Assembly: GCA_035275065.1 (NCBI GenBank)
Contig: DATENM010000017.1
Coordinates: 1-64,000, forward strand
DNA from: Blastocatellia bacterium
GTDB taxonomy: Bacteria > Acidobacteriota > Blastocatellia > UBA7656
Direction: 5' to 3'
Length of the DNA: 64,000 bases
This document shows, one piece after another, positions 37,259-45,912 of this stretch (position 1 is its first letter; each line of letters starts with the position of its first letter). Below the pieces are notes generated by a model. That model saw only the letters and a program-made list of their open reading frames with translations, was not told the DNA's origin and did not search any database. The position numbers were made by a program, and so were the translations under genes.

Positions 37259-38416
37259 ATGGTCAATACCGCTTTAACGAAAGAGCTCAAAACGATTGCC
37301 GAGAAAGTAGAGGCCGGCGAGCGGCTGTCGTTCGATGACGGCGTGGCGCTGTTTGCCAGTCACGACCTGATTGCGGTCGGCGCGCTCGCGAACACGGTAC
37401 GCGAGCGCATCAATGGCGACAAGACCTATTACAACGTCAATCGCCACATGAACTATACCAACATCTGCATCTCGGATTGCGCCTTTTGCGGCTTTTACAA
37501 GCGCGTCCGCGACCCGGAAGGCTACGAGTGGACGATTGAAGAATGCGTCGAGGTGGCGCGTAAGGCATACGGCGAGGGCGCACGCGAGCTGCACATCGTC
37601 GGCGGCCTGCATCCGCGCCTGAAATTTGATTACTACTCCGGTTTGCTGAAAGAGTTAAAGGGCCACTTCCCGGATATGCACCTCAAGGCGTTTACGATGG
37701 TCGAGATTGACCACCTGACGCGCATTTGCCGGATGACAGATGAAGAAGTGATTGAAGGGTTGATCGCCGCCGGTCTGGATAGCTGCCCCGGCGGCGGGGC
37801 TGAGATTCTGCGTGAGCCGACGCGCGGCAAAATCTGCGCCCACAAGACTTCCGGCGAGCGATGGCTTGAGCTTTCTGAAAAAGTCCACCGTCACGGCATT
37901 CCCACCAACGCCACGATGTTGTATGGCCACATTGAATCTAACGAAGACCGCGTTGATCATTTGATCAAACTCCGCGAGCTTCAGGATAAAACCGGCGGCT
38001 TCATGTGTTTCATCCCGCTGGCTTTTCACCCTGAAGGCACGGACCTGGCGCATCTGCCCGGCCCATCCGGGATCGATAGCCTGAAGACCATCGCCGTCTC
38101 GCGCTTATTGCTCGACAATATCGCGCACATTAAAGCTTACTGGGTGATGCTCGGCACACACATTGCGCAGGTTGCTTTGCGCTTCGGCGCCGACGACCTG
38201 GATGGCACAATCAACGATGGCGGCTCTTTGATGGAGTCGTATCTCGCGCACGGCAACAACAATCAATTGAGCAGGGATGGGATTGAAGAGATTATCCGCG
38301 GCGCGGGTCGAATCCCTGTTGAGCGCGATACGGTCTATAACCCGGTTCATAGGCGCCCGCGACCTATTAGCACCCCGAAGCCTGCGCCTTCGTTGCCGGT
38401 TTTGAATGTGAATTGA
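37259..38416 (+). CDS. mqnE: Aminodeoxyfutalosine synthase (MqnE)
   Basis: 385 residues from ATG 37259, preceded by GGAG; the frame extends 26 codons upstream through the promoter and was trimmed. Radical-SAM cluster motif [10 protein letters not shown] (Cys-x3-Cys-x2-Cys) follows [10 protein letters not shown]. Further hallmarks of MqnE are [38 protein letters not shown] and [13 protein letters not shown]. It joins chorismate-derived 3-[(1-carboxyvinyl)oxy]benzoate to SAM in the futalosine route to menaquinone. MqnA/B/C/D are not in the window. Its presence makes an OSBS role for the gene at 7505 unlikely, because the organism would not need the classical Men route. Confidence 0.93.
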   Translation: MVNTALTKELKTIAEKVEAGERLSFDDGVALFASHDLIAVGALANTVRERINGDKTYYNVNRHMNYTNICISDCAFCGFYKRVRDPEGYEWTIEECVEVARKAYGEGARELHIVGGLHPRLKFDYYSGLLKELKGHFPDMHLKAFTMVEIDHLTRICRMTDEEVIEGLIAAGLDSCPGGGAEILREPTRGKICAHKTSGERWLELSEKVHRHGIPTNATMLYGHIESNEDRVDHLIKLRELQDKTGGFMCFIPLAFHPEGTDLAHLPGPSGIDSLKTIAVSRLLLDNIAHIKAYWVMLGTHIAQVALRFGADDLDGTINDGGSLMESYLAHGNNNQLSRDGIEEIIRGAGRIPVERDTVYNPVHRRPRPISTPKPAPSLPVLNVN

Positions 38417-38472
38417 GCCAGCGCGATTTTGTCACTTAACTCATTCAAACCCAGCCGCAACGAAACGAAAAG

Positions 38473-38495
38473 GGGTCGCCGTCAAATGGCGACCC
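38473..38495 (-). terminator. Terminator-like hairpin between mqnE and the secreted 119-residue protein
   Basis: GGGTCGCC (38473-38480) pairs with GGCGACCC (38488-38495) around a 7-base loop. On the minus strand a CCTTTTCG tail follows, as in an intrinsic terminator, ending the gene at 38582-38941. It may also end mqnE. Confidence 0.6.
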
Positions 38496-38581
38496 GTCAC
38501 AGTCATCACAGATTTCCCGCCATCATTCCTAAGCCAGAGCTTTAAGAATAAAACGGCTTAACTGTTGCTCACCAACTCAGC

Positions 38582-38941
38582 CTATTCGAAAACCAGCGCC
38601 GTCTTGGAGCCCTTAATCTCGATGCGGCGAACCTTGTAACCGCCGTCGCCGGCCGCTACGAAAACGACGGCGCTATCGGCCGGCACCGTAGTCAATTCGA
38701 CGCGCTTGTAAGCCGCCTTCAAAATCTCTTTCCCGCCTTTGGTGACCACCAGATCGCCGTCCTTCGATTCATCATAAGTCATATTGTATTTGCCCGGTTG
38801 AATCACCTGGCCGGCAAGCTTCGCCTGCCGTGATATCGACAGCGAATGTGTTCCGGTCTGTGCCGCTGCCGGAATTGTCATCGCGCCCACTACCACCGCC
38901 AAAACCACCAGACCCAATAAGGCTTTAATCCTGTTATGCAT
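38582..38941 (-). CDS. Small secreted beta-rich protein, unknown function
   Basis: 119 residues from ATG 38941, with AAGGAGA about 8 bases upstream; ATG 38947 is the alternative. Signal peptide about 1-28 (ALLGLVVLAVVVGAMTIPAAAQ). The mature part has short strands: LAGQVIQPGKYNMTYDES, GDLVVTKGGKEILKAAYKRVEL, ADSAVVFVAAGDGGYKVRRI. It resembles small Ig-like or OmpA-less secreted proteins common in Acidobacteriota, but I know no named family. It is convergent with mqnE and divergent from tetR at 39141. Confidence 0.65.
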   Translation of the reverse strand: MHNRIKALLGLVVLAVVVGAMTIPAAAQTGTHSLSISRQAKLAGQVIQPGKYNMTYDESKDGDLVVTKGGKEILKAAYKRVELTTVPADSAVVFVAAGDGGYKVRRIEIKGSKTALVFE

Positions 38942-39070
38942 CGCCATTCTCCTTTCAACGCTTATGAGAGCCAGGGCTCCGATTTCCTTCATCAGTGTAG
39001 CGAACGATGAGGCCGGGCTCAAGTTCTATGAAAATTATTTGAGCCGCAATTCATTTTACTAATAAACATT

Positions 39071-39099
39071 TTGAAGTGGGATTCAGAGATTGGTATAAT
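39071..39099 (+). promoter_or_regulatory. Sigma-70 promoter of tetR, with extended -10
   Basis: TTGAAG (39071-39076), 17-base spacer, TATAAT (39094-39099), with TGG directly before the -10 as an extended element. The transcript would start about 35 bases before ATG 39141. This is the best promoter match in the window. Confidence 0.7.
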
Positions 39100-39140
39100 G
39101 GCCTGCGGTTTTAAGTTCAGTTAACAGAAGAGGTTTTCGA

Positions 39141-39785
39141 ATGGGAGATACCGTGGCCGTCAGCCTACCTGCCGATCCGAAGCAAGCGCGGAGCAAGCAG
39201 ACCAAAGAAAAGATTGTCCAGGCAGCAATCGAACTTTTCCAGCAGCGAGGTTATGAAAAGACGACCTCGAATGATATTGCTGCCGCGGCCGGGGTGAGCG
39301 TCGGCTCCTTTTACGTTTATTTCACCGATAAGCGGCAATTGTTATTGACCATTTTTGATCGGCTCGGCGATCAGTTGTTTAAGAATATATTTGATGGCCT
39401 GAAGCCGGAGCACCTCTTTGACGAGGAGTTCCCTGCGCGCATTAAACATGCAGTGGCTAACGCCATTATTGATAAGCAAAAGCTCTCCGGGTTGCATAAG
39501 GTGATTTGTGAGCTGGTATTGAAGGACACCGAGTTTGCGACACGGCATCGGGCCATGACCGAGCGCTCGATAGCCAAGCTACAAGAATTGATCTCGCTAG
39601 CGAATAAGGCCCGTCTGACCTATGAGATCGATGTTGAAGCGGCTTCCTTCGTGGTCCATCGCGTGGTCTTCGACCTGTCGCAGGATTACTGTACGGGCGC
39701 GGTCAGCTTCAATCAAAATCGGGCGATTGATGCGCTTTCTGAGATGATTTACCGCTTTTTGTTCAAGCCGGTTGTGCAAGAATAA
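39141..39785 (+). CDS. TetR-family transcriptional regulator
   Basis: 214 residues. The N-terminal helix-turn-helix domain (about 18-64) reads KEKIVQAAIELFQQRGYEKT, TSNDIAAAAGVSVGSFYVYF, TDKRQLL, matching TetR. The C-terminal ligand domain (about 75-214) is helical and unassigned. A 12-residue N-terminal tail is slightly longer than usual. Targets and effector are unknown. It is convergent with a small 2Fe-2S gene and preceded by a strong promoter. I saw no obvious palindrome overlapping that promoter, so autoregulation is not shown. Genes regulated may be elsewhere. Confidence 0.92.
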   Translation: MGDTVAVSLPADPKQARSKQTKEKIVQAAIELFQQRGYEKTTSNDIAAAAGVSVGSFYVYFTDKRQLLLTIFDRLGDQLFKNIFDGLKPEHLFDEEFPARIKHAVANAIIDKQKLSGLHKVICELVLKDTEFATRHRAMTERSIAKLQELISLANKARLTYEIDVEAASFVVHRVVFDLSQDYCTGAVSFNQNRAIDALSEMIYRFLFKPVVQE

Positions 39786-39870
39786 CGCAGTATTCGCCCG
39801 CGGTTCGGGCGGGCGCAAGGCCGCGGGGAACCGTCGCGAGAAGTGGCGGCGAGTCTGCTTAATGTAAGGC

Positions 39871-40179
39871 TCAAGGCTCGTCACGCAGGTCGTCTTGCAA
39901 GTGCTCGCTCAGGCGTGTGATGATGAGCCCGGGTCGCACGTACATCTTGCAAGCGAGCGCCGCCTTGGTTTCGCCCGCGTCAGATTTGTACCATATCTGG
40001 CAGTTCGTGCAGTCGCCATTCCAGCAGTAATCACCGACCGAAACCGTGTCCATGCTGATGAACTGAAAACAGCGCAGCAGCTTGTTATTCTCGGGCACCT
40101 GGACAGGCTTGCAGCAAAGCTCAATGTCAACAAGCGTCTCGAAAGATTCAAACAGTCCTTCCCGCCAATCGGAGTTCAT
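39871..40179 (-). CDS. Small 2Fe-2S-type ferredoxin-like protein
   Basis: 102 residues. Cys52, Cys57 and Cys60 (YCWNGDCTNCQ) plus Cys77 (AALACKMYV) fit Cys-x4-Cys-x2-Cys-x16-Cys, the plant-type 2Fe-2S cluster pattern with the short spacing found in electron-transfer subunits, followed by VRPGLIITRLS. The N-terminus has a Cys pair (ELCCKP) and is basic/hydrophobic. It would be a soluble electron carrier. Four bases downstream of the stop the next 85 bases lead to the convergent tetR; upstream is rpiA on the same strand, 144 bases away. The redox partner cannot be named. The assignment rests on spacing alone. Confidence 0.6.
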   Translation of the reverse strand: MNSDWREGLFESFETLVDIELCCKPVQVPENNKLLRCFQFISMDTVSVGDYCWNGDCTNCQIWYKSDAGETKAALACKMYVRPGLIITRLSEHLQDDLRDEP

Positions 40180-40323
40180 TAAAGCATTCTCCTGGTCTTG
40201 AGAAAGAAAATTAGGATTGAGGGCTTGAGGCGGATTCTACCGCAAGTCTTAAAAACCGCAAAGGGCGTTTCGGAAATTTGCGCCATTCTCGCGGCTCGAA
40301 CACGAACCTTCATCAATGGGTCG

Positions 40324-41019
40324 TTAAGCAGTTTTCGCGGGCCGTTCCCGGACTTCGACGCGATCCGGCCAGCCGATAATCAATACGTCAGCCACCCCAA
40401 TAAACAATCCGCACTCGACGACACCCGGCGTCAATTTCACAGCGACCTCTGTCTGAACCGGGTCGGCGATCCCTTTAAATTGACAATCGAGAATATAGTT
40501 TTTGTTATCGGTCTCAAAGGGACGCTCGTCGCGTAAACGAAGCCGCGGCTCACAACCCAACGCCGCGAGCTTTGCCCTGGCGTGCTGCCACGCAAACGGC
40601 AGAACTTCGACCGGAAGCGCCCAGCGTTCGCCGAGCCGCTCAACCAGTTTGGTCTCGTCAACGATATAGACTCGCCGCCTTGAGGCAAGGGCGACGAGTT
40701 TCTCGCGCGTCAACGCCCCGCCGCCGCCTTTAATCATATTGAAGTCCGCGTCTATCTCGTCAGCTCCATCAATCGTCAAATCCACAGCAGAGACGTCATT
40801 CAGGTCTAAGATGGGAATGCCCATCGCGCGGGCCATTTGCGCCGTCGCCTCAGAGGTCGCGACACCTTGGATGTGCAGTCCGCCGGCGACGCGCCGGCCT
40901 AACGCTTCGGTGGCAAAGCGCGAAGTTGAGCCGGTCCCCAACCCGACAATCTGCCCCTCTGTAACCATCTCTGCTGCCTGCTCGGCAGCGCGTTTCTTCG
41001 CTTCATCCTGTGTGGCCAT
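40324..41019 (-). CDS. rpiA: Ribose-5-phosphate isomerase A
   Basis: 231 residues. Motifs GLGTGSTSRFATEAL, LTIDGADEIDADFNMIKGGGGALTREKLVA and LPVEVLPFAWQ are characteristic of RpiA, with the catalytic Asp/Lys of the DGADE and KGGGGAL segments present. It interconverts ribose-5-phosphate and ribulose-5-phosphate in the pentose phosphate pathway. The start ATG 41019 opens MATQDEAKKRAAEQAAEM. It is divergent from glutaredoxin at 41178 and 144 bases upstream of the 2Fe-2S gene on the same strand. Confidence 0.95.
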   Translation of the reverse strand: MATQDEAKKRAAEQAAEMVTEGQIVGLGTGSTSRFATEALGRRVAGGLHIQGVATSEATAQMARAMGIPILDLNDVSAVDLTIDGADEIDADFNMIKGGGGALTREKLVALASRRRVYIVDETKLVERLGERWALPVEVLPFAWQHARAKLAALGCEPRLRLRDERPFETDNKNYILDCQFKGIADPVQTEVAVKLTPGVVECGLFIGVADVLIIGWPDRVEVRERPAKTA

Positions 41020-41177
41020 CGCTTCCCCGTCCGGTGAATTTTAAATCGCCGCAAAGATAGCATTGAATCCTGACCGACTCAAATGATTTGTGCGGTTGCT
41101 TGGCACGGCACAGGGCCTTTGTTAAACTAGCCTCGGATGTGACGCTATCGAAAAATCTCGAAATCGGAGAGCGAACG

Positions 41178-41393
41178 ATGACCGTCATTATTTACACGAA
41201 GCCCGGCTGCCCCTACTGTCAAAAAGCCCGCGAACATTACACCGCCCAAGGCATCGCCTTTGAAGACCGTAACGCACAGGATAATCTGGAGTACCGCAAA
41301 GAGATGTTTGCCTATAGCAAAGGCGACCCGACCGTGCCGACCATTGTCGAAGACGGTAAGCTTAAATCAATCGGCTGGGAAGGCCGAGGCTGA
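41178..41393 (+). CDS. Glutaredoxin (UXX-star-like)
   Basis: 71 residues from ATG 41178, with GGAGA about 7 bases upstream; the frame runs on upstream without support. The start MTVIIYTKPGCPYCQKAREHY gives the CPYC redox motif, and DPTVPTIVEDGKLKSIGWEGRG holds the cis-Pro of the thioredoxin fold. The short length and the absence of the usual C-terminal extension fit small single-domain glutaredoxins. It reduces disulfides or binds Fe-S in the cytoplasm. It is followed by the unknown gene at 41463 on the same strand after 69 bases. Confidence 0.9.
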   Translation: MTVIIYTKPGCPYCQKAREHYTAQGIAFEDRNAQDNLEYRKEMFAYSKGDPTVPTIVEDGKLKSIGWEGRG

Positions 41394-41462
41394 ACCGTCC
41401 ATTAAACCTGGGCGGTCGTCCAGGAATAAATCGAATCGGCTTTTCGGCCCGAAGGATTGACG

Positions 41463-41864
41463 ATGAGCAAAGCCAACCCTCAACCTGTCTTTAGCGGCCC
41501 TTACAAGGGTCTGCTCGGCGACCTTTCACAATTGATCGAATGGCTGAAAGCGACGCACGATCTCTCTTACGTTAAGGCCGGGGATAATGCGGTGTATGCC
41601 TATGGCGGCGATAGCAACGTCGTCGTCTTCGATGAATCGGTGTGGGAAGGATTGGTTGAGTTGATCACTCCAGGCGGCACCTTTGCCATCAAGCCGGGTG
41701 CGGATGGCAAGATCACTGTCACATCAAGCAATGCGGACGAAAAGGCAAGCAAGCAAAGCTTCAAAGCTGCCATTGCGGCTATTCGCAGTTATTATGAAAC
41801 TCGATACTGGAGGACACCCGACACTTCAGGGGCCGATCAAGCGGGTCGGATTTCTGGCAAATGA
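41463..41864 (+). CDS. Unknown small soluble protein
   Basis: 133 residues from ATG 41463 (GAAGGA 6 bases before); TTG 41457 is a poorer start. I recognise no family. The protein is mixed alpha/beta (LLGDLSQLIEWLKATH, YAYGGDSNVVVFDESVW, FAIKPGADGKITVTSS) with an Arg/Tyr-rich helical end (AAIAAIRSYYETRYWRT). No signal or membrane segment. It follows glutaredoxin and may share its transcript. Its stop lies 4 bases from the stop of the convergent LOG-like gene. Confidence 0.6.
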   Translation: MSKANPQPVFSGPYKGLLGDLSQLIEWLKATHDLSYVKAGDNAVYAYGGDSNVVVFDESVWEGLVELITPGGTFAIKPGADGKITVTSSNADEKASKQSFKAAIAAIRSYYETRYWRTPDTSGADQAGRISGK

Positions 41865-41868
41865 GCCC

Positions 41869-42459
41869 TTACTCTTGATACGGCTCTCCCGCCTGCCTCT
41901 GGCGCCAGGCGGCCAAACACTCTTCAATGAGCTGCTCAGGCTCTGCGGCAAAAATCAGGCACCCGGTCATCGCCTTCTTTGCAAAGTCAACGATTTCTCG
42001 AACGTGATCGGCAATGCCGCCGCTTCCTTCCAGCACGCCGATGACTTTGCCCTCGTCATAGGCAATCGTGAATTCATTGAGCGATCCCATGCCGCCGCCG
42101 ATAATGATCACGATATCCGACGAGCGGATGTTGATGACGTTTCGTCCCTTCAGGCCAAACCCTGTATAGATCATCACTTCAGCGGCATCGAGCGGATAAT
42201 GATAGTGATCGACATGCTCGGTCGCTGAACCCGCCGGTGAGATGCCAATCGTCAAGCCGCCGTGCTTTCGCGCCGCCCGCGAGACCATGTCTGGCAGCCC
42301 TGTGGTCGCGCCAGTCACCACTGCACATCCCTTGGCCGCTATCGCCTTGCCGAGCCGCTCGCAAATCTCTGGCAAACGCTGGCGGTCTGCATCACTCAGC
42401 ACGTCGTTAGCCGAGCCCATAACGCCAACCTGGCAGCACATCGTCATACTCATGATCAT
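41869..42459 (-). CDS. LOG/TIGR00725-type Rossmann protein
   Basis: About 196 residues from ATG 42459 (42453 and further downstream Met codons are alternatives; the frame extends to 42504). The N-terminal strand QVGVMGSAN, TGATTGLPDMVSRAARKHGG and IIIGGGMGSLNEFTIAYDEGKVIGVL make the LOG-family Rossmann fold (GGGxG). Known LOG enzymes cleave cytokinin-type nucleotides. The key catalytic PGGxGTxxE motif is replaced here by GGGMGSLNE, so this is a SLOG-type protein of the TIGR00725 group, and the role may be nucleotide binding or phosphoribohydrolase activity. The region before it shares a short intergenic space (57 bases) with DUF72. Confidence 0.75.
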   Translation of the reverse strand: MIMSMTMCCQVGVMGSANDVLSDADRQRLPEICERLGKAIAAKGCAVVTGATTGLPDMVSRAARKHGGLTIGISPAGSATEHVDHYHYPLDAAEVMIYTGFGLKGRNVINIRSSDIVIIIGGGMGSLNEFTIAYDEGKVIGVLEGSGGIADHVREIVDFAKKAMTGCLIFAAEPEQLIEECLAAWRQRQAGEPYQE

Positions 42460-42516
42460 CCCCCACTGTTTTGACGGCCTCTGACATAGTATACTCGATG
42501 CCATAAAGAGAACGTG

Positions 42517-43326
42517 ATGAAGGCAAGAACTTACTTAGGCACACAGGGGTGGAATTATGAAGGCTGGGTCGGCCCGTTCTACCCGCGCGGCTCGAAACCG
42601 AAGGAACTTCTCAGCCTGTATGGCAGAATCTTTGACACCGTCGAAGTAGATTCAACCTTTTATGCCATCCCCTCTGAGAATTCAATTAAGGGCTGGGCGG
42701 AACGGACGCCGAAGGATTTCAAGTTTTCACTCAAGCTGCCTTCCGAAATAACCCATAAGAACCGCTTACGGGAAAGCCAGGAAGTATTTGAACTGTTCAT
42801 GCAACGGGTTAACTTGCTCGGCGAAAAATTGGGATGCGTGCTGATCCAGTTGCCGCCGGATTTTTCTCCAAGAGAATATCCCGCCTTCAGCAGCTTCATT
42901 AACCTGCTTCCTTCAACAGGCCATTTCGCGGTCGAGTTTCGCGATGCGAATTGGCTCACTGACCAGACGATCAGCCTCCTGGCAAACCGCAATATCGCGT
43001 TGGCGCTGACCGACAGCCGCTGGATAAATCGCCGCCTGAGCTTCGGCCTCATCGAAAATTACACGACAGATTTCGCCTACGTCAGATGGCTTGGTCTGCG
43101 TGATCTGACCGATTACAGCCACATACAGATTGACCGTTCAAGGGAATTGGCCGAGTGGGCTGAAGCGTTTGCGGTTTTGCAGAACAAGACGAAACAGTTG
43201 TACGGGTACTTCAACAATCACTTTCAGGGACACTCTCCGGAGAGCTGTAATCAATTCAAGACTCTGCTTGGCCTGCCCGTCACCCGCCCCGATTCGCTAG
43301 TCAAACAACCCTCTTTATTCTCTTGA
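42517..43326 (+). CDS. DUF72 (YecE-like) protein, second copy
   Basis: 269 residues from ATG 42517 (GTG 42514 also in frame). DUF72 landmarks: LGTQGWNYEGWVGPFYPRG, FDTVEVDSTFYAIPS, FKFSLKLPSEITH, VLIQLPPDFSP, HFAVEFRDANW, FAYVRWLG and YGYFNNHFQGHSPESC. It is much diverged from the copy at 9807, which belongs to a different branch of the family, so the two are not a recent duplication. Role unknown. It is divergent from the LOG-like gene. About 110 bases after its stop the convergent ygfZ gene ends. Confidence 0.85.
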   Translation: MKARTYLGTQGWNYEGWVGPFYPRGSKPKELLSLYGRIFDTVEVDSTFYAIPSENSIKGWAERTPKDFKFSLKLPSEITHKNRLRESQEVFELFMQRVNLLGEKLGCVLIQLPPDFSPREYPAFSSFINLLPSTGHFAVEFRDANWLTDQTISLLANRNIALALTDSRWINRRLSFGLIENYTTDFAYVRWLGLRDLTDYSHIQIDRSRELAEWAEAFAVLQNKTKQLYGYFNNHFQGHSPESCNQFKTLLGLPVTRPDSLVKQPSLFS

Positions 43327-43433
43327 TAGAACAATCTAAAGTAGTTGGTCGCCAGAGCGCCGCGATTTGAGAATTTACTTTAAGTCCGGACCTCTCAGCG
43401 GAAGTAAGGAGCATTCAAAGAGATAACTTCAGG

Positions 43434-44543
43434 TTAAGACGTTAAATTCTGGTAAAAGGGAAGTTCGGCGATGCATGCTTCGATAATTGAATTATCATTT
43501 TGTACCTCAAGCTTATTGCCGGCGTCGAAATGGCCATACTTAATATAGGCCAGGGCAATTACCCGTCCGAGGCTTGCAGAGCGAACGGCACTCGTTACTT
43601 GTCCGATATCTTTTCCGTCTCTGGAAATCCTGGAACCGGTAGCCGGAATATGATCGCCTTCGATCAACAAGCCCGAAAGTTTTTTGCTGATATGGCCGCG
43701 ATACGTCGCCATTGCAACAGCCTCCTGACCTGTGTAACAGCCCTTGGTGAAGCTGACCGCCTCGGTCATCCCGAGTTCGAGCATCATGTTCGCCTCGTCC
43801 ACGTCAACGCCATAGAGGGGAATGCCGGCTTCGATTCGCAGTTGATTCAAAGCCTCCTGGCCGACCGGCGCGAGGCCATGAAACGCGCCTTTCAGAAGGA
43901 TGAAATCCCAGGTGTCGCGCAAGCCTGATTCCGACACCAGAATATCAAACCCGGGTTCGCCGGTATGCGAAGTCCGAACGACAACCACATTGTGCCCGCC
44001 AATTATCGTTTCAGCCCAGCTATATTCCACAAGCGAGGCAACCGGCTCAAACGATATCTCCTTCAAGACGGCGTTGGCTTTCGGCCCCTGTATTGAGAGA
44101 GTGCGGAATTGCTCTGAAACGTCTTCGACACGAAAATCCCCGGCATAGGAAAACGGGAAAATATACTTGAAGATCTTTTCGTGCGTCTGCGGATCGTTAA
44201 TGATCAAAAAGTCGTCCTGCCGCCGCAGAATACGACAAAGGCCACGGACTTTTCCGTGCCCGGTCAGAAATGCCGCCCGCATCCCTTTATGAACCTCCAA
44301 CGCCTTGACGTCGTTGGTCACGAGCCCATTAAGAAACTGTATGGCTTCCTTGCCGCTGACTTTGAGGACGCCATAATAGGTCAAATCGATCAATCCGGCG
44401 CGCGCTCGGACGGCCTGGCACTCTGCAAGTACATCACCGTAATCCTGAGTCATCATCCAGCCAAACGCCTCGCCAGCTTGTCCGTTAAGCCCCGCCTGGG
44501 CATCGAGCAGCCCCGTCGATTTAGAAGTTATAACCGTTTCCAT
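43434..44543 (-). CDS. ygfZ: Folate-binding protein YgfZ (GcvT-like)
   Basis: 369 residues with the aminomethyltransferase fold. The YgfZ signature KGCYTGQEAVAM holds the conserved Cys; GIDLTY, FLNGLVTNDV, IQGPKANAVL and GIPLYGVDVDEANMMLELG are also typical. YgfZ uses folate to help maintain certain Fe-S clusters, unlike GcvT of glycine cleavage, which lacks KGCYxGQE. It sits among Fe-S maintenance genes (A-type carrier, Mrp) at 45.5-47 kb, consistent with that role. A terminator palindrome lies upstream at 44579, so it is probably transcribed on its own. Confidence 0.88.
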   Translation of the reverse strand: METVITSKSTGLLDAQAGLNGQAGEAFGWMMTQDYGDVLAECQAVRARAGLIDLTYYGVLKVSGKEAIQFLNGLVTNDVKALEVHKGMRAAFLTGHGKVRGLCRILRRQDDFLIINDPQTHEKIFKYIFPFSYAGDFRVEDVSEQFRTLSIQGPKANAVLKEISFEPVASLVEYSWAETIIGGHNVVVVRTSHTGEPGFDILVSESGLRDTWDFILLKGAFHGLAPVGQEALNQLRIEAGIPLYGVDVDEANMMLELGMTEAVSFTKGCYTGQEAVAMATYRGHISKKLSGLLIEGDHIPATGSRISRDGKDIGQVTSAVRSASLGRVIALAYIKYGHFDAGNKLEVQNDNSIIEACIAELPFYQNLTS

Positions 44544-44578
44544 CTTGTCCTCGTAAAATCTAATGGCTCATAAATGAT

Positions 44579-44602
44579 AAAGAGTCGGCGCGCCGACTCT
44601 TT
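44579..44602 (-). terminator. Perfect 24-bp palindrome, terminator-like
   Basis: AAAGAGTCGGCG (44579-44590) is the exact reverse complement of the next 12 bases (44591-44602). Either strand forms a GC-rich stem ending in a TTTAT tail. It lies between the peroxiredoxin stop (44729) and the ygfZ start (44543), both minus strand, so it probably ends the peroxiredoxin transcript. Confidence 0.65.
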
Positions 44603-44728
44603 ATGTAATTTCTTAATTGCCGCCTCATCAAGAGGTTTTGCTGGTCAGCTCTGCATTACCTTCAAGTCAAGCCATTTCAAGATTAGCGGCCAACCACTTT
44701 AAGTGATCTTGCAGCCGCGCGGAAGCCC

Positions 44729-45328
44729 TCATTTCGCTTGCGGCGCTTGCAGCTTCATCAACTCACCGCGCAAGGCTTCGTAATCTTCCTTGGCTCCGGC
44801 TTTGAAGGCGAGGTTCTTGTAACGCACGGTGCCTTGCTTGTCGATCAGGTAAACCGTCCGCTTATTGATGCCGCCGAGCGCCGGTTGATAACTGCCATAA
44901 AGCTTGGCGACGGCATGATCGTGATCCGCTAGAAGCGGGAAGGTGAGCTTGTGATGCTTGGCCCACTCTTGATGAGAGAAGACGTAATCGCCGCTGATGG
45001 CAATCAGCTTGGCGTCGAGTTTGCCGAGGTCGTTCCAGCTATCCCGGAAGGTACAGACCTCGGTCGTGCATCCGCCCGACCAATCCGCCGGATAAAAAGC
45101 GAGGATCACGTTACCGCCTTGAAGGCTGGAAAGCTTCATCCATTCATTACGGCTAAGGTAAAGCTTCTCCTGTGTCGCCCAGGGCAGCTCAAAATCAGGG
45201 GCCGCCTGTCCGACCTGCGGCCCTTCCGAGTTATCGCTGCCGGGCTTCCCTGCTCCGCCATTCTGTCCGCTTACAGACATGACAGACAGCCCAAGAAACA
45301 GGCAAAAAAAGGTGATCATCTTTTTCAT
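44729..45328 (-). CDS. Secreted peroxiredoxin (AhpC/Bcp type)
   Basis: 199 residues from ATG 45328, chosen for GGAGG 5 bases upstream and because the signal peptide MKKMITFFCLFLGLSVMSVSG starts here; the frame continues to 45385. The mature part is a redoxin: AAPDFELPWATQEKLYLS, AFYPADWSGGCTTEVCTFRDSW, where the peroxidatic Cys follows GG (usually P/T-x-x-C) and a second Cys lies 5 residues on, and DKQGTVRYKNL. It reduces peroxides in the periplasm. Tpx/Bcp branch not resolved. It is one gene of a redox/Fe-S cluster on this strand. Confidence 0.85.
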   Translation of the reverse strand: MKKMITFFCLFLGLSVMSVSGQNGGAGKPGSDNSEGPQVGQAAPDFELPWATQEKLYLSRNEWMKLSSLQGGNVILAFYPADWSGGCTTEVCTFRDSWNDLGKLDAKLIAISGDYVFSHQEWAKHHKLTFPLLADHDHAVAKLYGSYQPALGGINKRTVYLIDKQGTVRYKNLAFKAGAKEDYEALRGELMKLQAPQAK

Positions 45329-45520
45329 GGAGCCTCCACGCGGACCAGGTCCACCGCCAATATCAAAAGCGGATCGGCCTCCCAACGATTCTTGCCGACC
45401 GCGAGAATCGAAAGCGCCGGTCGCCCATCCTCAGATCAGCAGACCCCGGCTGCTTAGGGTTCGTCATCCCACGAACAGAAGCTGTCTGTCCGGCAATTGG
45501 GCCGGGCCGGCGACCGTTCA

Positions 45521-45847
45521 CTAGACAGTGAATGAGCTGCCGCAGCCGCAGCTGCCCGTCGCATTAGGATTATTGAAAGTGAATCCAGAGCCCATGACTG
45601 AATTCACGTAATCGACCTGAACGCCGTCAAGGTATTGACGCGAAAACATGTCCACGAAAACGCGCAGGCCGTCCTGATCGAGTATCTCATCACCTTGACG
45701 CGGCGCGTCTTCGATCTGCATGGAGTACGAGAAGCCGCTACAGCCTCCCGGCACGACGCGAATGCGCAGTCCGGATTCAGGCCCGGCGCTCTCGCCTTCC
45801 ATAAACTTCCTGACTTCATTCACTGCAGTCGTTGTCAATGTCAACAT
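45521..45847 (-). CDS. erpA: A-type Fe-S carrier (IscA/ErpA-like)
   Basis: 108 residues. The three ligands of A-type carriers are present: Cys in VVPGGCSGFSYSM and the CGCG motif in ATGSCGCGSSF. The fold markers LTLTTTAVNEVRKFM and SSVMGSGFTFNNPNA (YxNSVMGSGFTFNNP) are typical. It carries Fe-S clusters to apoproteins. It lies 99 bases downstream of mrp on the same strand, and both belong to cluster biogenesis. The upstream TATAAT at 45913-45918 may be its own -10. Confidence 0.9.
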   Translation of the reverse strand: MLTLTTTAVNEVRKFMEGESAGPESGLRIRVVPGGCSGFSYSMQIEDAPRQGDEILDQDGLRVFVDMFSRQYLDGVQVDYVNSVMGSGFTFNNPNATGSCGCGSSFTV

Positions 45848-45912
45848 CTCTTTTCTTCACCTCACAGAGTATTTGAAATCATCAACGATCAGCATTCGCC
45901 GTTGATTAACCT

